From: Cryomorpha sp963836915
GTDB taxonomy: Bacteria > Bacteroidota > Bacteroidia > Flavobacteriales_D > Cryomorphaceae
Direction: 5' to 3'
NCBI GenBank assembly: GCA_963836915.1
Contig: CAWILH010000002.1
Span: 558,001-622,000, forward strand
DNA: 64,000 nucleotides
Positions 25,750-34,355 of this stretch are shown here, piece after piece. Positions within the stretch are counted from its first letter, which is position 1. The number at the start of each line of letters is the position of its first letter. The position numbers and the translations under genes are program-made. The notes beneath the pieces were generated by a model that was given only the letters and a program-made list of their open reading frames with translations, made no database searches and was not told the DNA's origin.

Positions 25750-26559
25750 ATGATGACCATCTCTCGAATTGCTTCATTTCTTATTGTGTTGTTGACTTTT
25801 ACTGCCTGTTCTAAAGAGGACGACTCAAATGGAACTTCAAACCCAAATACTCCGCCTGTCGCTGGAACCCTGAAGGCAACTGTAGGTCAGAGTGATTTTA
25901 ATTCTGATAATGCTACAGCCAGATATAGGTCTACCGGTGAATTTACTGTTACGGCATCGACCGATAATGGAGAAGAATTTTTATTTGTTATAAGTGGATT
26001 TGCAGGTGCTTTGGATTATAGTTTTGGTGCTGCATTCTCGAATAGTGCTCGGTACACCAATACTTTCAATGGAGCCATCCAGGGGTTCAATACATCGAAT
26101 GGTGGGTTTGGCGTGCTGAGTGTCACTAATTTTAATGAAGTCACCGGTATAATTACAGGAACATTTTCATTCACGCTCACACAAAGTGGAAATGCTGGAA
26201 ACGTATTGGAAGTAACAGAAGGATCATTTTCCAATGTACCGATATTAGATCTGAAGGAACCTGAACCCGGTGCCATGACCTATTATTTCAGCGATGTTTA
26301 CGGCACTACCACAGCTCCTTTGCTTGATCTTTCTTCTGCGCTCCGAAATGAGTTCGAACTAATCTCACCTTTTGGAGGGCTGTATAGGGTGCGTTTAAAG
26401 TTCTATGAATTAGATTACTCTAGAATGACTGCACAAGTCGAGTATTTGAGTCAATTCAGGTTTTTAGAGGTTTCGGAATATTCGGTAGTAGATAATAAAT
26501 TGAGCGCAAAATTATCATTGCCTGTGTTAAATGATTTCGAATTACGGATAAAAGACTAA
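25750..26559 (+). CDS. Lipoprotein of unknown function
   Basis: A 269-residue lipoprotein: signal residues 1-19 ending LLTFTAC, then a short low-complexity linker (SKEDDSNGTSNPNTPP), then a beta-rich domain with repeated aromatic/Gly strands, resembling the DUF6252 type of Bacteroidota surface lipoproteins in its middle part (NEVTGIITGTFSFTLTQ). A charged linker just after the cysteine is often an export cue to the outer face in this phylum. It lies after a 233-base gene-free stretch that should hold its promoter, but I find no exact TAnnTTTG there. Confidence 0.72.
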   Translation: MMTISRIASFLIVLLTFTACSKEDDSNGTSNPNTPPVAGTLKATVGQSDFNSDNATARYRSTGEFTVTASTDNGEEFLFVISGFAGALDYSFGAAFSNSARYTNTFNGAIQGFNTSNGGFGVLSVTNFNEVTGIITGTFSFTLTQSGNAGNVLEVTEGSFSNVPILDLKEPEPGAMTYYFSDVYGTTTAPLLDLSSALRNEFELISPFGGLYRVRLKFYELDYSRMTAQVEYLSQFRFLEVSEYSVVDNKLSAKLSLPVLNDFELRIKD

Positions 26560-26598
26560 CCTATACTCCGAGCATATCAAGAAGGGGAGCTTGGGGCA

Positions 26599-26926
26599 TT
26601 GACTGTGTATACGACATCCGATACGGTCGTTTATGAAAGTATTATCGTCGAAAATTTTGTTAGTTTTAACAATGTAATTTCCCTAGGCTTAACTGCATCA
26701 ACGTCCAATAATAGTGAACTGAGTTTCCAAATAAATTATGAAGGCGATCCCTTTTTTACTGGTAATTTTAGTGTGTCTGGTTCAATTATCAAACAACTTT
26801 CTGTCTTCCACAGGGGTAGCGACTATTTTGCTGAACGATTCTGGAACGGCTATATCATATTTGGGATTGAGTTCCTTTGACAACTCCCAGTTTGTGGAAA
26901 TAGTTGGTAGGGATATTCCGCTCTAG
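26599..26926 (+). pseudogene. Possible remnant of a secreted beta-rich protein
   Basis: Two overlapping plus-strand frames (26599-26880 and 26738-26926) read as one beta-rich protein if joined near 26800: ...NFSVSGSIIKQLSVF... then STGVATILLNDSGTAISYL... Neither has a signal peptide or convincing start. It follows the lipoprotein closely and precedes the dead RHS cassette, so it is probably decayed boundary material. Coding status is uncertain. Confidence 0.3.
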
Positions 26927-26945
26927 GATCACAATAGAGTTGGTC

Positions 26946-27300
26946 TCACAAAGAAAGTTGCTTCTGTTTATAATGCTGATTTTCAGAAGAAGTATAATAG
27001 ATTCCCTTATTCAATTGGCTAATGTTGAAAGTTGAAGTCCAATCTTCTTGAGAATGTAGCATCACTGACGCATTGCAATCCCGACTTAGGGCATCCACGA
27101 ATTGAGTAGCTCCAACAAAGCTGTGTCTTTGGAATTCTATGGTTACCACGTGAGATGCGGGTTTGGGAAATACCGATAAAAGTTTGGGCGGACTGAAAGT
27201 ATTTTGGTAACCTTCCGACCATCCCATTTTCCAAATGCAGCCCAAGCGATGTAATCGAGCGTCATCAAAAGATACAGTCATGACCAGGTCTCGGATGCCG
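26946..27300 (-). pseudogene. Remnant of a type IX secretion C-terminal tail
   Basis: The minus frame reads LLSVFPKPASHVVTIEFQ, then FNISQLNKGIYYTSSENQ, ending KQKQLSL. This matches the order of a T9SS type A sorting domain (VFPNPA..., ...I..L..G.Y..., basic/hydrophobic end) with substitutions at usually strict positions (PNP changed to PKP). It is joined in frame to the end of RHS cassette 6, with no intervening tip or immunity gene. I read it as the 3' remnant of a T9SS-exported protein fused by deletion to the RHS remnant. Confidence 0.5.
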
Positions 27301-27939
27301 CTTGGCTTGTTTACGACCTTCTTGATGCGTTGGTCGCTGGCGTTGTAGAAGTAATGGGACAAGATGGAGGGGTTTGTCGTACTGGCCTGACGTTTGAAGA
27401 AAGCGAGCTTATCGGCATAGTTCCATTTGTAATAGCGGTCGGTGTTTTCTTTTGTTTGGTTACCACTCGCATCGTATTTGTATTCATACGTACTGACCCA
27501 AAGGTTAGACCTTCCAAAAGGTTCGACCCAAAGCTAGAACCGTAATTGAATTTTCTATTGAAATTATTGACCTGTAACCCATCGGCGGTATGGCTCAACA
27601 ATATTATATTGCCAAGCTTGTCATATTCGTAAGCGCGCGAGTACGGATTAGTGGATGTATAATCCTGGCGCGAACGTTCAGGTCCCAACTGGGCTGCACC
27701 AATGCCGCCGTTGATTCCCGCCCCGTGGCGGATATGAGCCGCCGCAGCGGGTCATGGCCGAATATCCTGTGAATGCTGCCCGGGTCTTGGGAAGCCGCGC
27801 TGGCAGGGGTGCAGTCTTTCTCGCCCACCACTGAGCCCATCAGGTCGTGTTCATACCCGCGGTCAAGCCGTATGCCGGCAGCCGGGGTATAGGTGTTGCT
27901 GCTCTTGGTGTAAACGAGTATGTTAAGCCCACGGTTCAC
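27300..27939 (-). pseudogene. RHS cassette 6, decayed remnant
   Basis: A near copy of the start of cassette 5: NTYTPAAGIRLDRGYEHDLM, then HDPLRRLISATGRES, then SRAYEYDKLGNIILLSH and IKKVVNKP. It is broken by at least two frameshifts (near 27670, where one copy reads CCTGGCGCGAACG against CCTGGGGCCGAACG in cassette 5, and near 27505). It stops at the KVVNKP point, before the rest of the RHS core, and keeps no GLQ junction, tip or immunity gene. A copy of the ~170-bp repeat lies just upstream. Confidence 0.75.
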
Positions 27940-27948
27940 GGCTGTTAA

Positions 27949-28117
27949 GTTAACTAATTTTCGATTCGTATTCTTCTTTCGGCGGGTTTGAATCTTTCTT
28001 CAAAATCAGCCTAAATGCAAGCGGAATGGGGTAAAGGAAAAAAGAGAGAGAAAAAGGAAGGAAAACAAGGAAGGGAAAGGGATAGCGGAAGATTTGGGCG
28101 GGTGTTGATAACTTTTC
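27949..28117 (-). repeat. ~170-bp direct repeat, copy A (before cassette 6)
   Basis: Strongly similar to 30618-30792 over its whole length; shared landmarks on the plus strand are TTCTTCTTTCGGCGGGTTTG, CAAGCGGAATGGGG and GATAACTTTTC. It contains a long purine-rich stretch (AAAGGAAAAAAGAGAGAG). It ends just before the RHS coding start of cassette 6. Function unknown. Confidence 0.8.
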
Positions 28118-28161
28118 AGTTTATGAGCCTTAGAAGAACTAAAACCGAAGGTTTGGAGCAG

Positions 28162-28189
28162 AAAAAAGCCCAAGCTGTGAACTTGGGCT
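28162..28189 (-). terminator. Rho-independent terminator of cassette 5 operon
   Basis: The stem AGCCCAAG (28167-28174) with CTTGGGCT (28182-28189) and a 7-base loop is followed on the minus strand by six T (plus-strand A run 28162-28167). It lies 17 bases past the last small gene of cassette 5, so toxin, immunity gene and small zinc-ribbon gene form one transcription unit. Confidence 0.85.
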
Positions 28190-28205
28190 AAGGCTGATTA
28201 CTTAA

Positions 28206-28436
28206 TCATTCTTTTGTGTATGAAATGGGGTCTTTCTCAAATCCATCCCAATAAATCCATATTCTATTGCAGCTTCCACATTTAAGTAAGGTCTTCATGT
28301 CCTTATACAATTTTTCTGCATCAATTTTTCCCGAATAGTTGTCATATTCGACATCTGATATTATTAACCACTCATTTGGATTGGGTATCTGCCCTGCTTT
28401 GATAATATTCCCGCATGTACATTTTATATTTGGCAT
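28206..28436 (-). CDS. Small zinc-ribbon protein, accessory to cassette 5
   Basis: A 76-residue protein with two cysteine pairs, CTCG near residue 6 and CGSC near residue 54, spaced as in a small zinc ribbon, and a conserved-looking middle (PNEWLIISDVEYDNYSG). It shares one base with the stop of the preceding DUF7660-like gene and is followed by a terminator. Such small proteins often sit beside RHS immunity genes, so it may be a second immunity protein or an orphan immunity gene left from an earlier tip. Function is inferred from position only. Confidence 0.65.
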   Translation of the reverse strand: MPNIKCTCGNIIKAGQIPNPNEWLIISDVEYDNYSGKIDAEKLYKDMKTLLKCGSCNRIWIYWDGFEKDPISYTKE

Positions 28437-28687
28437 TATTCGTATACCCTTGCGGCTAAAAGAATTTCTGCTAAATCATTCCAATCTAAATTTTCATGTT
28501 GCTTGTCGGAACAGTAACCTTCTATTCCTGTTAAAAAGGCTTTAAGATTATCATTTTCCCATTCGCTTGGATTTTCCTTTAGGTTATTTAAAAGCTGTTT
28601 TAGAAAGGATAAAAATTTATCCTGACTATCTACATTTTGAGCTATTTCATAAATATCCATATTGATAATTGGTTTAAGGTCTAACAA
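28436..28687 (-). CDS. DUF7660-like protein, probable immunity to tip 5
   Basis: An 83-residue acidic protein (NMDIYEIAQNVDSQDKFLSF, then ENPSEWENDNLKAFLTGIEG, ending LAEILLAARVYE) matching the pattern I know as DUF7660, a family frequently found downstream of RHS and other polymorphic toxins. Its start overlaps the cassette 5 toxin stop by 14 nt, the usual toxin-immunity coupling. It would be cytoplasmic and neutralise tip 5 by binding. Family assignment is from memory of the pattern. Confidence 0.72.
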   Translation of the reverse strand: MLDLKPIINMDIYEIAQNVDSQDKFLSFLKQLLNNLKENPSEWENDNLKAFLTGIEGYCSDKQHENLDWNDLAEILLAARVYE

Positions 28688-30632
28688 AAACTGAAACCCC
28701 TTGATTTTCAGTAGTAAATTTAAATGTTTGATTTTTAGGTATTGAACTCAACTTAGTATAGTTTATATCTATCCCTGCTTTTTGGAAAGCATATAATCTT
28801 CTATTGTCTAAAGTGAAAGTTAATCCATCTTTTTCAACCAATCTTATGGCTGGGATTGAATTGGGGTCTATTGTCCCTTCTTTCAGTCCTTTTATCAAAC
28901 CGTCAACGCTGCCACCTTCAGAAAAATTACTGCTTATACTCTTTTGACTAAATCTAACCTTTAATGGGTCAACGGAACCTTCAGGTGTGAGCTTTGAAAA
29001 ATCGACTGCTTTAGTCACAATATTATCCGCCTTTTTTAAAACCCCTGCTCCCTGTGTTTTTGGAATTGCCTTTTTAGCTCCATATAAAACCCCTACAGCT
29101 TCGGAAGTTTGAAACAGCCCTTGCCCAAACTGTGCCCCTTCTTCATTGGCTACACCTTCATACATATTCACGGGGCCCATTACCGCATTTTCCGCAAAAT
29201 TCTCGATTTGCTTATATGGGTCTAAGACTTCTTTCCAATCAACTTTGTAAGCTTCGACCTGCTCCAGAGTAGGGGCTTTTTTCGCACCAATGTCATAGCC
29301 TGCGTGATTTGGGTTGTTCACGATATGTTTAATTGTTGAAACTATACCGTTTAAAATATAGTTACCAAGTTCTCCCCAAAAATTACCGTCTTCTTTTTGA
29401 ACACCCGTAGCAGTACCCATTTGAGAAAGCGCTTGAACTCCTGATTGTTGATTTCCGTTCTTTCCTGTTTCTTTTTCACCGTCCGCTTGCAATCCTTCTA
29501 AATCTCTTGCCGTTTCAGGTCTATTGCTGGCGTAGTTATAAGATGATAGATGTGGGAACTTCTCCGCCACGGGGTCAACCGATACGAATCTACATAACCA
29601 AGGAGCGTAGTATCGCTGGCCATACTCATACAATCCCGTATATTCATCCTTCTCTTTGCCGTTGTAGCGGTACCTTTTCTTCGCAAAGCTCCCAAAGCTT
29701 GTCTCCCCGAACGGGTAATACTCTTCGAGATTTATCCTGTTCCCATTGCTCTGCACCGCCACTGAGCTATTCCCCAGATGATCTTCCACATAGTATTTCA
29801 ATGCTGGCGTGGAGTCTTGGCTATCGTTGCCGACCCGTAAAGTGGCTATTCGGCTGCCGCCGTCAAGGATATGGAGCGTATTATAATTCCGGTTATTGTC
29901 CACATTGTTGTTGATGCGGACATAGCTATGTTCAAAGACACCATCAATGTAGACTGTAATCTCTTGGATGCCGCCAGGCTTGTTCACTGCCTTTTTGATG
30001 CGTTGGCCGCTGGCATCATAGAAATAATGCACCCAAACGCTTGGGTTTCCTGTACCGGCCTGGCGCTTATAGAAACTTAACTTGTCGGCATAGTTCCATT
30101 CAAAGTGGCGGTCTGAGTTTTCGTTCGTTTGGTTACCACTCGCATCGTATTTGTATTCATACGTACTGCCCCCAATGCTTAGACCTTCCAAAAGGTTCGA
30201 CCCAAAGCTAGAACCGTAATTGAATTTTCTATTGAAATTATTGACCTGTAACCCATCGGCGGTATGGCTCAACAATATTATATTGCCAAGCTTATCATAT
30301 TCGTAAGCGCGCGAGTACGGATTAGTGGATGTATAATCCTGGGGCCGAACGTTCAGGTCCCAACTGGGCTGCACCAATGCCGCCGTTGATTCCCGCCCCG
30401 TGGCGGATATGAGCCGCCGCAGCGGGTCATGGCCGAATATCCTGTGAATGCTGCCCGGGTCTTGGGAAGCCGCGCTGGCAGGGGTGCAGTCTTTCTCGCC
30501 CACCACTGAGCCCATCAGGTCGTGTTCATACCCGCGGTCAAGCCGTATGCCGGCGGCCGGGGTATAGGTGTTGCCGCTCTTGGTGAAACCGAGCATATTA
30601 TGATAAACATTCACGGGTGTTAAAGTAACCAA
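28674..30632 (-). CDS. RHS cassette 5 with ParB/Srx-like toxin tip
   Basis: A 652-residue orphan RHS fragment. Residues 25-380 are the last RHS repeats and the RHS core (EYGQRYYAPWLCRFVSVDPV). The junction DLEGLQ is near 380. Residues 381-652 form the tip. Its last ~100 residues (VRFSQKSISSNFSEGG, IDPNSIPAIRLVEKDGL, FTLDNRRLYAFQKAGI) have the ParB/sulfiredoxin-fold pattern known in polymorphic toxins, presumed nuclease or nucleotide-acting. There is no signal peptide, SpvB or N-terminal domain; the ORF simply opens at the TKSGNTYTP point. It could serve as a donor for recombination with the full-length gene or be expressed alone. Confidence 0.8.
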   Translation of the reverse strand: MVTLTPVNVYHNMLGFTKSGNTYTPAAGIRLDRGYEHDLMGSVVGEKDCTPASAASQDPGSIHRIFGHDPLRRLISATGRESTAALVQPSWDLNVRPQDYTSTNPYSRAYEYDKLGNIILLSHTADGLQVNNFNRKFNYGSSFGSNLLEGLSIGGSTYEYKYDASGNQTNENSDRHFEWNYADKLSFYKRQAGTGNPSVWVHYFYDASGQRIKKAVNKPGGIQEITVYIDGVFEHSYVRINNNVDNNRNYNTLHILDGGSRIATLRVGNDSQDSTPALKYYVEDHLGNSSVAVQSNGNRINLEEYYPFGETSFGSFAKKRYRYNGKEKDEYTGLYEYGQRYYAPWLCRFVSVDPVAEKFPHLSSYNYASNRPETARDLEGLQADGEKETGKNGNQQSGVQALSQMGTATGVQKEDGNFWGELGNYILNGIVSTIKHIVNNPNHAGYDIGAKKAPTLEQVEAYKVDWKEVLDPYKQIENFAENAVMGPVNMYEGVANEEGAQFGQGLFQTSEAVGVLYGAKKAIPKTQGAGVLKKADNIVTKAVDFSKLTPEGSVDPLKVRFSQKSISSNFSEGGSVDGLIKGLKEGTIDPNSIPAIRLVEKDGLTFTLDNRRLYAFQKAGIDINYTKLSSIPKNQTFKFTTENQGVSVFVRP

Positions 30633-30792
30633 TTTTTGGGTTTGTATTCTTCTTTCGGCGGGTTTGAATCTTTCTTCAAAATCAGCCCAAATGCAAGCGG
30701 AATGGGGTGAAGGAAAAAAGAGAGAGAAAAAGGAGGGAAAGCAGGGACGGGAAAGGGATAGCGGAAGGTTGAGTAAGTGTTAATAACTTTTC
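30618..30792 (-). repeat. ~170-bp direct repeat, copy B (before cassette 5)
   Basis: Partner of 27949-28117. It lies between the immunity gene of cassette 4 and the RHS opening of cassette 5. The homology continues into the RHS coding sequence, so the duplicated unit is repeat plus RHS start. Confidence 0.8.
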
Positions 30793-30906
30793 CTGTTTTG
30801 ATCTAGCTTGATGACATTTCAACTCAAACCCTATACCTACGAATAGCCTTTTATCCTTTATCTGTAAGTTATCGCTTGTGGCTTTTCAATCTTTCTTTTC
30901 ACAGCT

Positions 30907-31161
30907 TTACCCATTGTCTTCATCATTCTGTAAAAATTGATCTCTCAGCCTCAACACATCGTCCTTTTTATTTTCCCATGCCTTTGAATTGACTATAAGT
31001 CTGTCCGCTTCTGGCAAAGGAAAATGTAGTTTTGTGCACAAAATTTTAGTGCACTCCATTTGTGTAAAGCCTTGATTTTTTAGCTGTTGTATAACAATGT
31101 CAATATCAATCTCCTTTAGATTGTACCTTTTCAGAATATTATTTAGAATTTCAGTATTCAT
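30907..31161 (-). CDS. L7/L12-CTD-like protein, probable immunity to tip 4
   Basis: An 84-residue protein. The middle (VIQQLKNQGFTQMECTKIL, then FPLPEADRLIVNSKAW) follows the helix pattern of the ribosomal L7/L12 C-terminal domain, weakly. Its ATG overlaps the cassette 4 stop by one base (TAATG). The partner of cassette 3 shows the same fold more clearly and its toxin is homologous, which strengthens the assignment. Inference: neutralises tip 4 by direct binding. Confidence 0.65.
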   Translation of the reverse strand: MNTEILNNILKRYNLKEIDIDIVIQQLKNQGFTQMECTKILCTKLHFPLPEADRLIVNSKAWENKKDDVLRLRDQFLQNDEDNG

Positions 31162-33404
31162 TATTTCAAATTAAACGTTTTATCGAAAATCTTTCCTGGT
31201 TTAGCAGATGAACTTTTCATCCCCCTTGCAAACTGAACCCTAAGTTGTGAATGCCCTTTCATTTTAGCGAAGTTCTGCAATTCTTGTAGAGTATTCACCA
31301 TGGATCTTCCTCCAAATAATTTCTTGAATTCATTTCCCTTGGCACCTCGCGGATAGAAAACCATCTCAGTCAGTTCTAACCGATTACCAATTACATTGTA
31401 TTCTGCTCCAAAATCAATTGTTCTTCCATCTCCAAAATCAAAGTTCCCGAACATATGATTCTCCGAGACTTCAGCATTCATCTTTACTTCACCTTTTGTT
31501 TTAGCATTTAGTTGGTCTCCCTGTTTGATTTTGCCCTTATCCTTCAAAGAAATCTCAGGTCTGCTCTTTGCTCTGAATACTCTTCCTTTTGGTGTTGATG
31601 GCAAATGCAGCCCTGGCATTACTTCCATACCAGCTTGTAGCATATTTCCAAAAAACATGATGCCACCTGCGCTGCCCCATTTTTCTTCATATCCTTTCCG
31701 TGTAAGCGGTTCGGTCATTCCATCTCGCTCCATACTCAAGACCGTTCGTTCGAATAAGGGTGATTTCATCAACTTTGCCCGCATCTCAAAGTCGTCCGCG
31801 TTATATACGTAACCAGTTTTACTATTCGGGTCAAGACCAGGGTTAAAGGATTCTATATTCTCCTCTTGGAGCAAACTTTCCTTTACCAGCCCAACTCCAT
31901 TGACGTTTACATATTTATCTCCTTCTTGTGAAATTACGGCTGTATCGGCTTCTACTATTGTAGCCCCTGAATCAATAATGGCATCATTACCTGCTCCATC
32001 GGTAATCACTTTATTGTCTTCTGTCCCTTGTAACCCTTCAATATCAACCGAAGTCTCCGGTTTATTCCCAGCATAATTATAGCTGCTCAACTGCGGATAA
32101 TCCTCCGCAATAGGGTCAACACTGACAAACCGACACAACCACGGCGCATAATATCTTTGCCCATACTCGTACAGTCCCGTATGCTCGTCCTTCTCCTTGC
32201 CGTTGTACCTATACCTTTTCTTCGCAAAACTCCCAAAGCTTGTCTCCCCAAACGGATAATACTCTTCGAGATTTATCCTATTTCCATTTGACAGTACCGC
32301 CACAGAGCAATTCCCAAGATGATCTTCAACGTAATATTTGAGTGCCGGGGTGGAATCTTGGCTATCGTTGCCCACACGCAGGGTGGCTATTCGGCTGCTG
32401 CCGTCCAAAATATGGAGCGTATTGTAGTTCCGGTTATTGTCCACATTATTGTTGATGCGCACATAGCTATGTTCGAATACACCGTCCACATAAACGGTCA
32501 TCTCCTGGATGCCGCCCGGTTTGTTTACGACCTTCTTGATACGCTGGCCGCTGGCATCGTAGAAATAATGTGACCAGACGGTGGGATTGCTGGTACCGGC
32601 TTGGCGCTTGAAAAATGCGAGTTTATCAGAATAGTTCCATTCGTAATACCGGTCGGTATTCTCTTTGGTCTGGTTTCTCCCGATGTGTCGGGACAGGCTA
32701 TTTGCATCGTAGGTGTATTGGTAAGTACTTGCCCCAATGCCCATGGACTCAAGCATATTTGACCCGAACCCACTTGGGTAGTTGTAGTTGCGGTTGAAAT
32801 TGTTGGCTGGTATGCCGTCTGCCACGTGGCGCAGCTCCTGTATATTGCCCAGCTTGTCGTAAGTGTACGAGCGGGTGTAGGTATTGGTGGCGGTATAATC
32901 CTGTGGCCGCACGTTCAGGTCCCAACTCGGTTGAGACAATGCCGCCGTTGATTCGCGCCCTGTGGCGGAGAGCAACCGCCGCAGCGGGTCATGGCCGAAT
33001 ACCCTGTCAATGCTGCCCGGGCCTTGGGAAGCCGCGCTGGCAGGGGTGCGGTCTCGTTCTTCTACCACTGAGCCCATCAGGTCGTGTTCATACCCGCGGT
33101 CAAGCCGTATGCCGGCAGCCGGGGTATAGGTGTTGCCGCTCTTGGTGTACTTGCGGGCTTCGGTACGCACAAGGCGGAAAGTCTGCGGGTCGTAGGCATA
33201 GCGCTGCATCAGGCTGCCGCTGGCCATGAGCACTCTCTGGCCTCTTGTGTTGTAAGCTATTTCTTTGATGTAGTCTGTATTGTCGAACTTCATGGACTGC
33301 AAGGCCCCGCCCCGGTTGTATTTCGGCACGGCAGTTTTGCGCTGGTTGGCCTTGTCGTTTGGGTAGGTAATGCTGCGTACCCTGTTCAGGCCGTCGTAGG
33401 CCAT
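31161..33404 (-). CDS. RHS cassette 4, 3' part with toxin tip 4
   Basis: 747 residues: RHS repeats and core to the DIEGLQ junction near 458, then a 290-residue tip. The last ~100 residues of the tip (FGDGRTIDFGAEYNVIGNRL, then GGRSMVNTLQELQNFAK, ending KPGKIFDKTFNLK) align with the end of tip 3, so the two toxins share a catalytic fold I cannot name. The cassette continues upstream (33453-34208) but is cut by an in-frame TGA at 33451-33453, where all other copies have TGG (VVDWNSL). A 21-bp palindromic insertion adds SLSRHIG near residue 245. Confidence 0.78.
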   Translation of the reverse strand: MAYDGLNRVRSITYPNDKANQRKTAVPKYNRGGALQSMKFDNTDYIKEIAYNTRGQRVLMASGSLMQRYAYDPQTFRLVRTEARKYTKSGNTYTPAAGIRLDRGYEHDLMGSVVEERDRTPASAASQGPGSIDRVFGHDPLRRLLSATGRESTAALSQPSWDLNVRPQDYTATNTYTRSYTYDKLGNIQELRHVADGIPANNFNRNYNYPSGFGSNMLESMGIGASTYQYTYDANSLSRHIGRNQTKENTDRYYEWNYSDKLAFFKRQAGTSNPTVWSHYFYDASGQRIKKVVNKPGGIQEMTVYVDGVFEHSYVRINNNVDNNRNYNTLHILDGSSRIATLRVGNDSQDSTPALKYYVEDHLGNCSVAVLSNGNRINLEEYYPFGETSFGSFAKKRYRYNGKEKDEHTGLYEYGQRYYAPWLCRFVSVDPIAEDYPQLSSYNYAGNKPETSVDIEGLQGTEDNKVITDGAGNDAIIDSGATIVEADTAVISQEGDKYVNVNGVGLVKESLLQEENIESFNPGLDPNSKTGYVYNADDFEMRAKLMKSPLFERTVLSMERDGMTEPLTRKGYEEKWGSAGGIMFFGNMLQAGMEVMPGLHLPSTPKGRVFRAKSRPEISLKDKGKIKQGDQLNAKTKGEVKMNAEVSENHMFGNFDFGDGRTIDFGAEYNVIGNRLELTEMVFYPRGAKGNEFKKLFGGRSMVNTLQELQNFAKMKGHSQLRVQFARGMKSSSAKPGKIFDKTFNLK
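32678..32691. repeat. In-frame palindromic micro-insertion, copy 1
   Basis: The palindrome CCCGATGTGTCGGG, with flanking ACAGGCT, lies within 21 extra bases compared with the other RHS cassettes. It changes DANGNQT to DANSLSRHIGRNQT without breaking the frame. Confidence 0.75.
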
Positions 33405-33452
33405 GTCGGTGTCATAGCCCGTTGTGGCAAAATTTCTGCTGCTCAGGCTGTT

Positions 33453-34208
33453 TCAGTCTACCACCATCTTGCTCTTGACCGTTATCAGGGTAGCGTTCAG
33501 CACGCGGCGGTTTTTCTTCAAGGGGTTGCTCCCGATGTATCGGGACAGGCTCTTGAAATCGTAGGCCACAAAACGGATGCGGCCCGCGCCATCGTACTGC
33601 TCGTAAAGCGCCCCTTTTAGGTTCTGGTTTTCCGGGCTACTTAGCCCGGCACTGTCGCCATAGCTGTTTACCATGCGCAGGGCAGTGGCCTCGCCCGATT
33701 TGTCGCGGGCATACATTTTTGTGGGGCGGTTCAGCGCGTCGTAACTGTTGAGCGTCCGCGCGCCTTTGGCATCGTTGCTTATGGTGGGCAGCCCCATCGC
33801 ATCTATCGTGATATTCTGCGCCCCACGGTCTATATGTGTGCTGCTGAGCATATTGCCGGCAGTATCATATTTGTTGTCTGAGATCACCCTATCGTAAGGA
33901 TCGATAGCCTGCATGAGCTGCCCCTTGATATCATAGACATATTTCATCACCACGTCTTCGTATGCGCTGCCATTATAGTGTGCCTTATGCTCCGTGGATT
34001 CTTTCACGCGCCCCAAGGTATCTATTTTTTCGCTCTTTGGGGTGTAGTGGTGCGATGTTGGTACAGGGCCGCCGGGGTGGGTTTCACCGGCAAGGTCGTT
34101 GGCATCGTAGGTAAAGCTGTCCCATGGGTTGGGATGGTATACGAAAGGTTCAGTTACATCGGGTACATGTCCAGACACCACGCGCTGCTCGCTGTCATCG
34201 GGCTGCAC
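33453..34208 (-). pseudogene. RHS cassette 4, 5' part
   Basis: RHS repeats read from a junction at about 34240 (IYYDPLGRPWRAVQPDDSEQ) to the TGA that replaces the VVDW tryptophan codon. The upstream frame is closed by TAA three codons before IYYD, so there is no N-terminal domain. It carries the second 21-bp palindromic insertion (AYDFKSLSRYIGSNPL against AYDFKGNPL). Without readthrough the tip cannot be made from this piece. Confidence 0.72.
33531..33544. repeat. In-frame palindromic micro-insertion, copy 2
   Basis: CCCGATGTATCGGG with flanking ACAGGCT lies within 21 extra bases at a Gly-Asn codon pair, the same sequence context and peptide (SLSRYIG) as copy 1, 850 bases away. Confidence 0.75.
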
Positions 34209-34355
34209 AGCGCGCCAGGGCCTGCCCAGGGGGTCGTAGTATATTTTTTTTTAAGTTTTTAGCTTACCAACTTCTTTCGACTGATTTACGAAAGTTTGGA
34301 GCAAAAAAAAATGTATTTCCAAATTCCTTTTGCTTCAATTCTAAAATCAATACCA

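Noticed and set aside
33084..33620. Long plus-strand frames opposite the RHS cores (also 36798-37256, 45969-46484, 40824-41042, 46842-47114)
   Set aside because: They are antisense shadows: the same translated patterns recur because the minus-strand RHS sequence recurs, composition is Arg/Gly/Ala-rich nonsense, and the minus frame has clear RHS homology.
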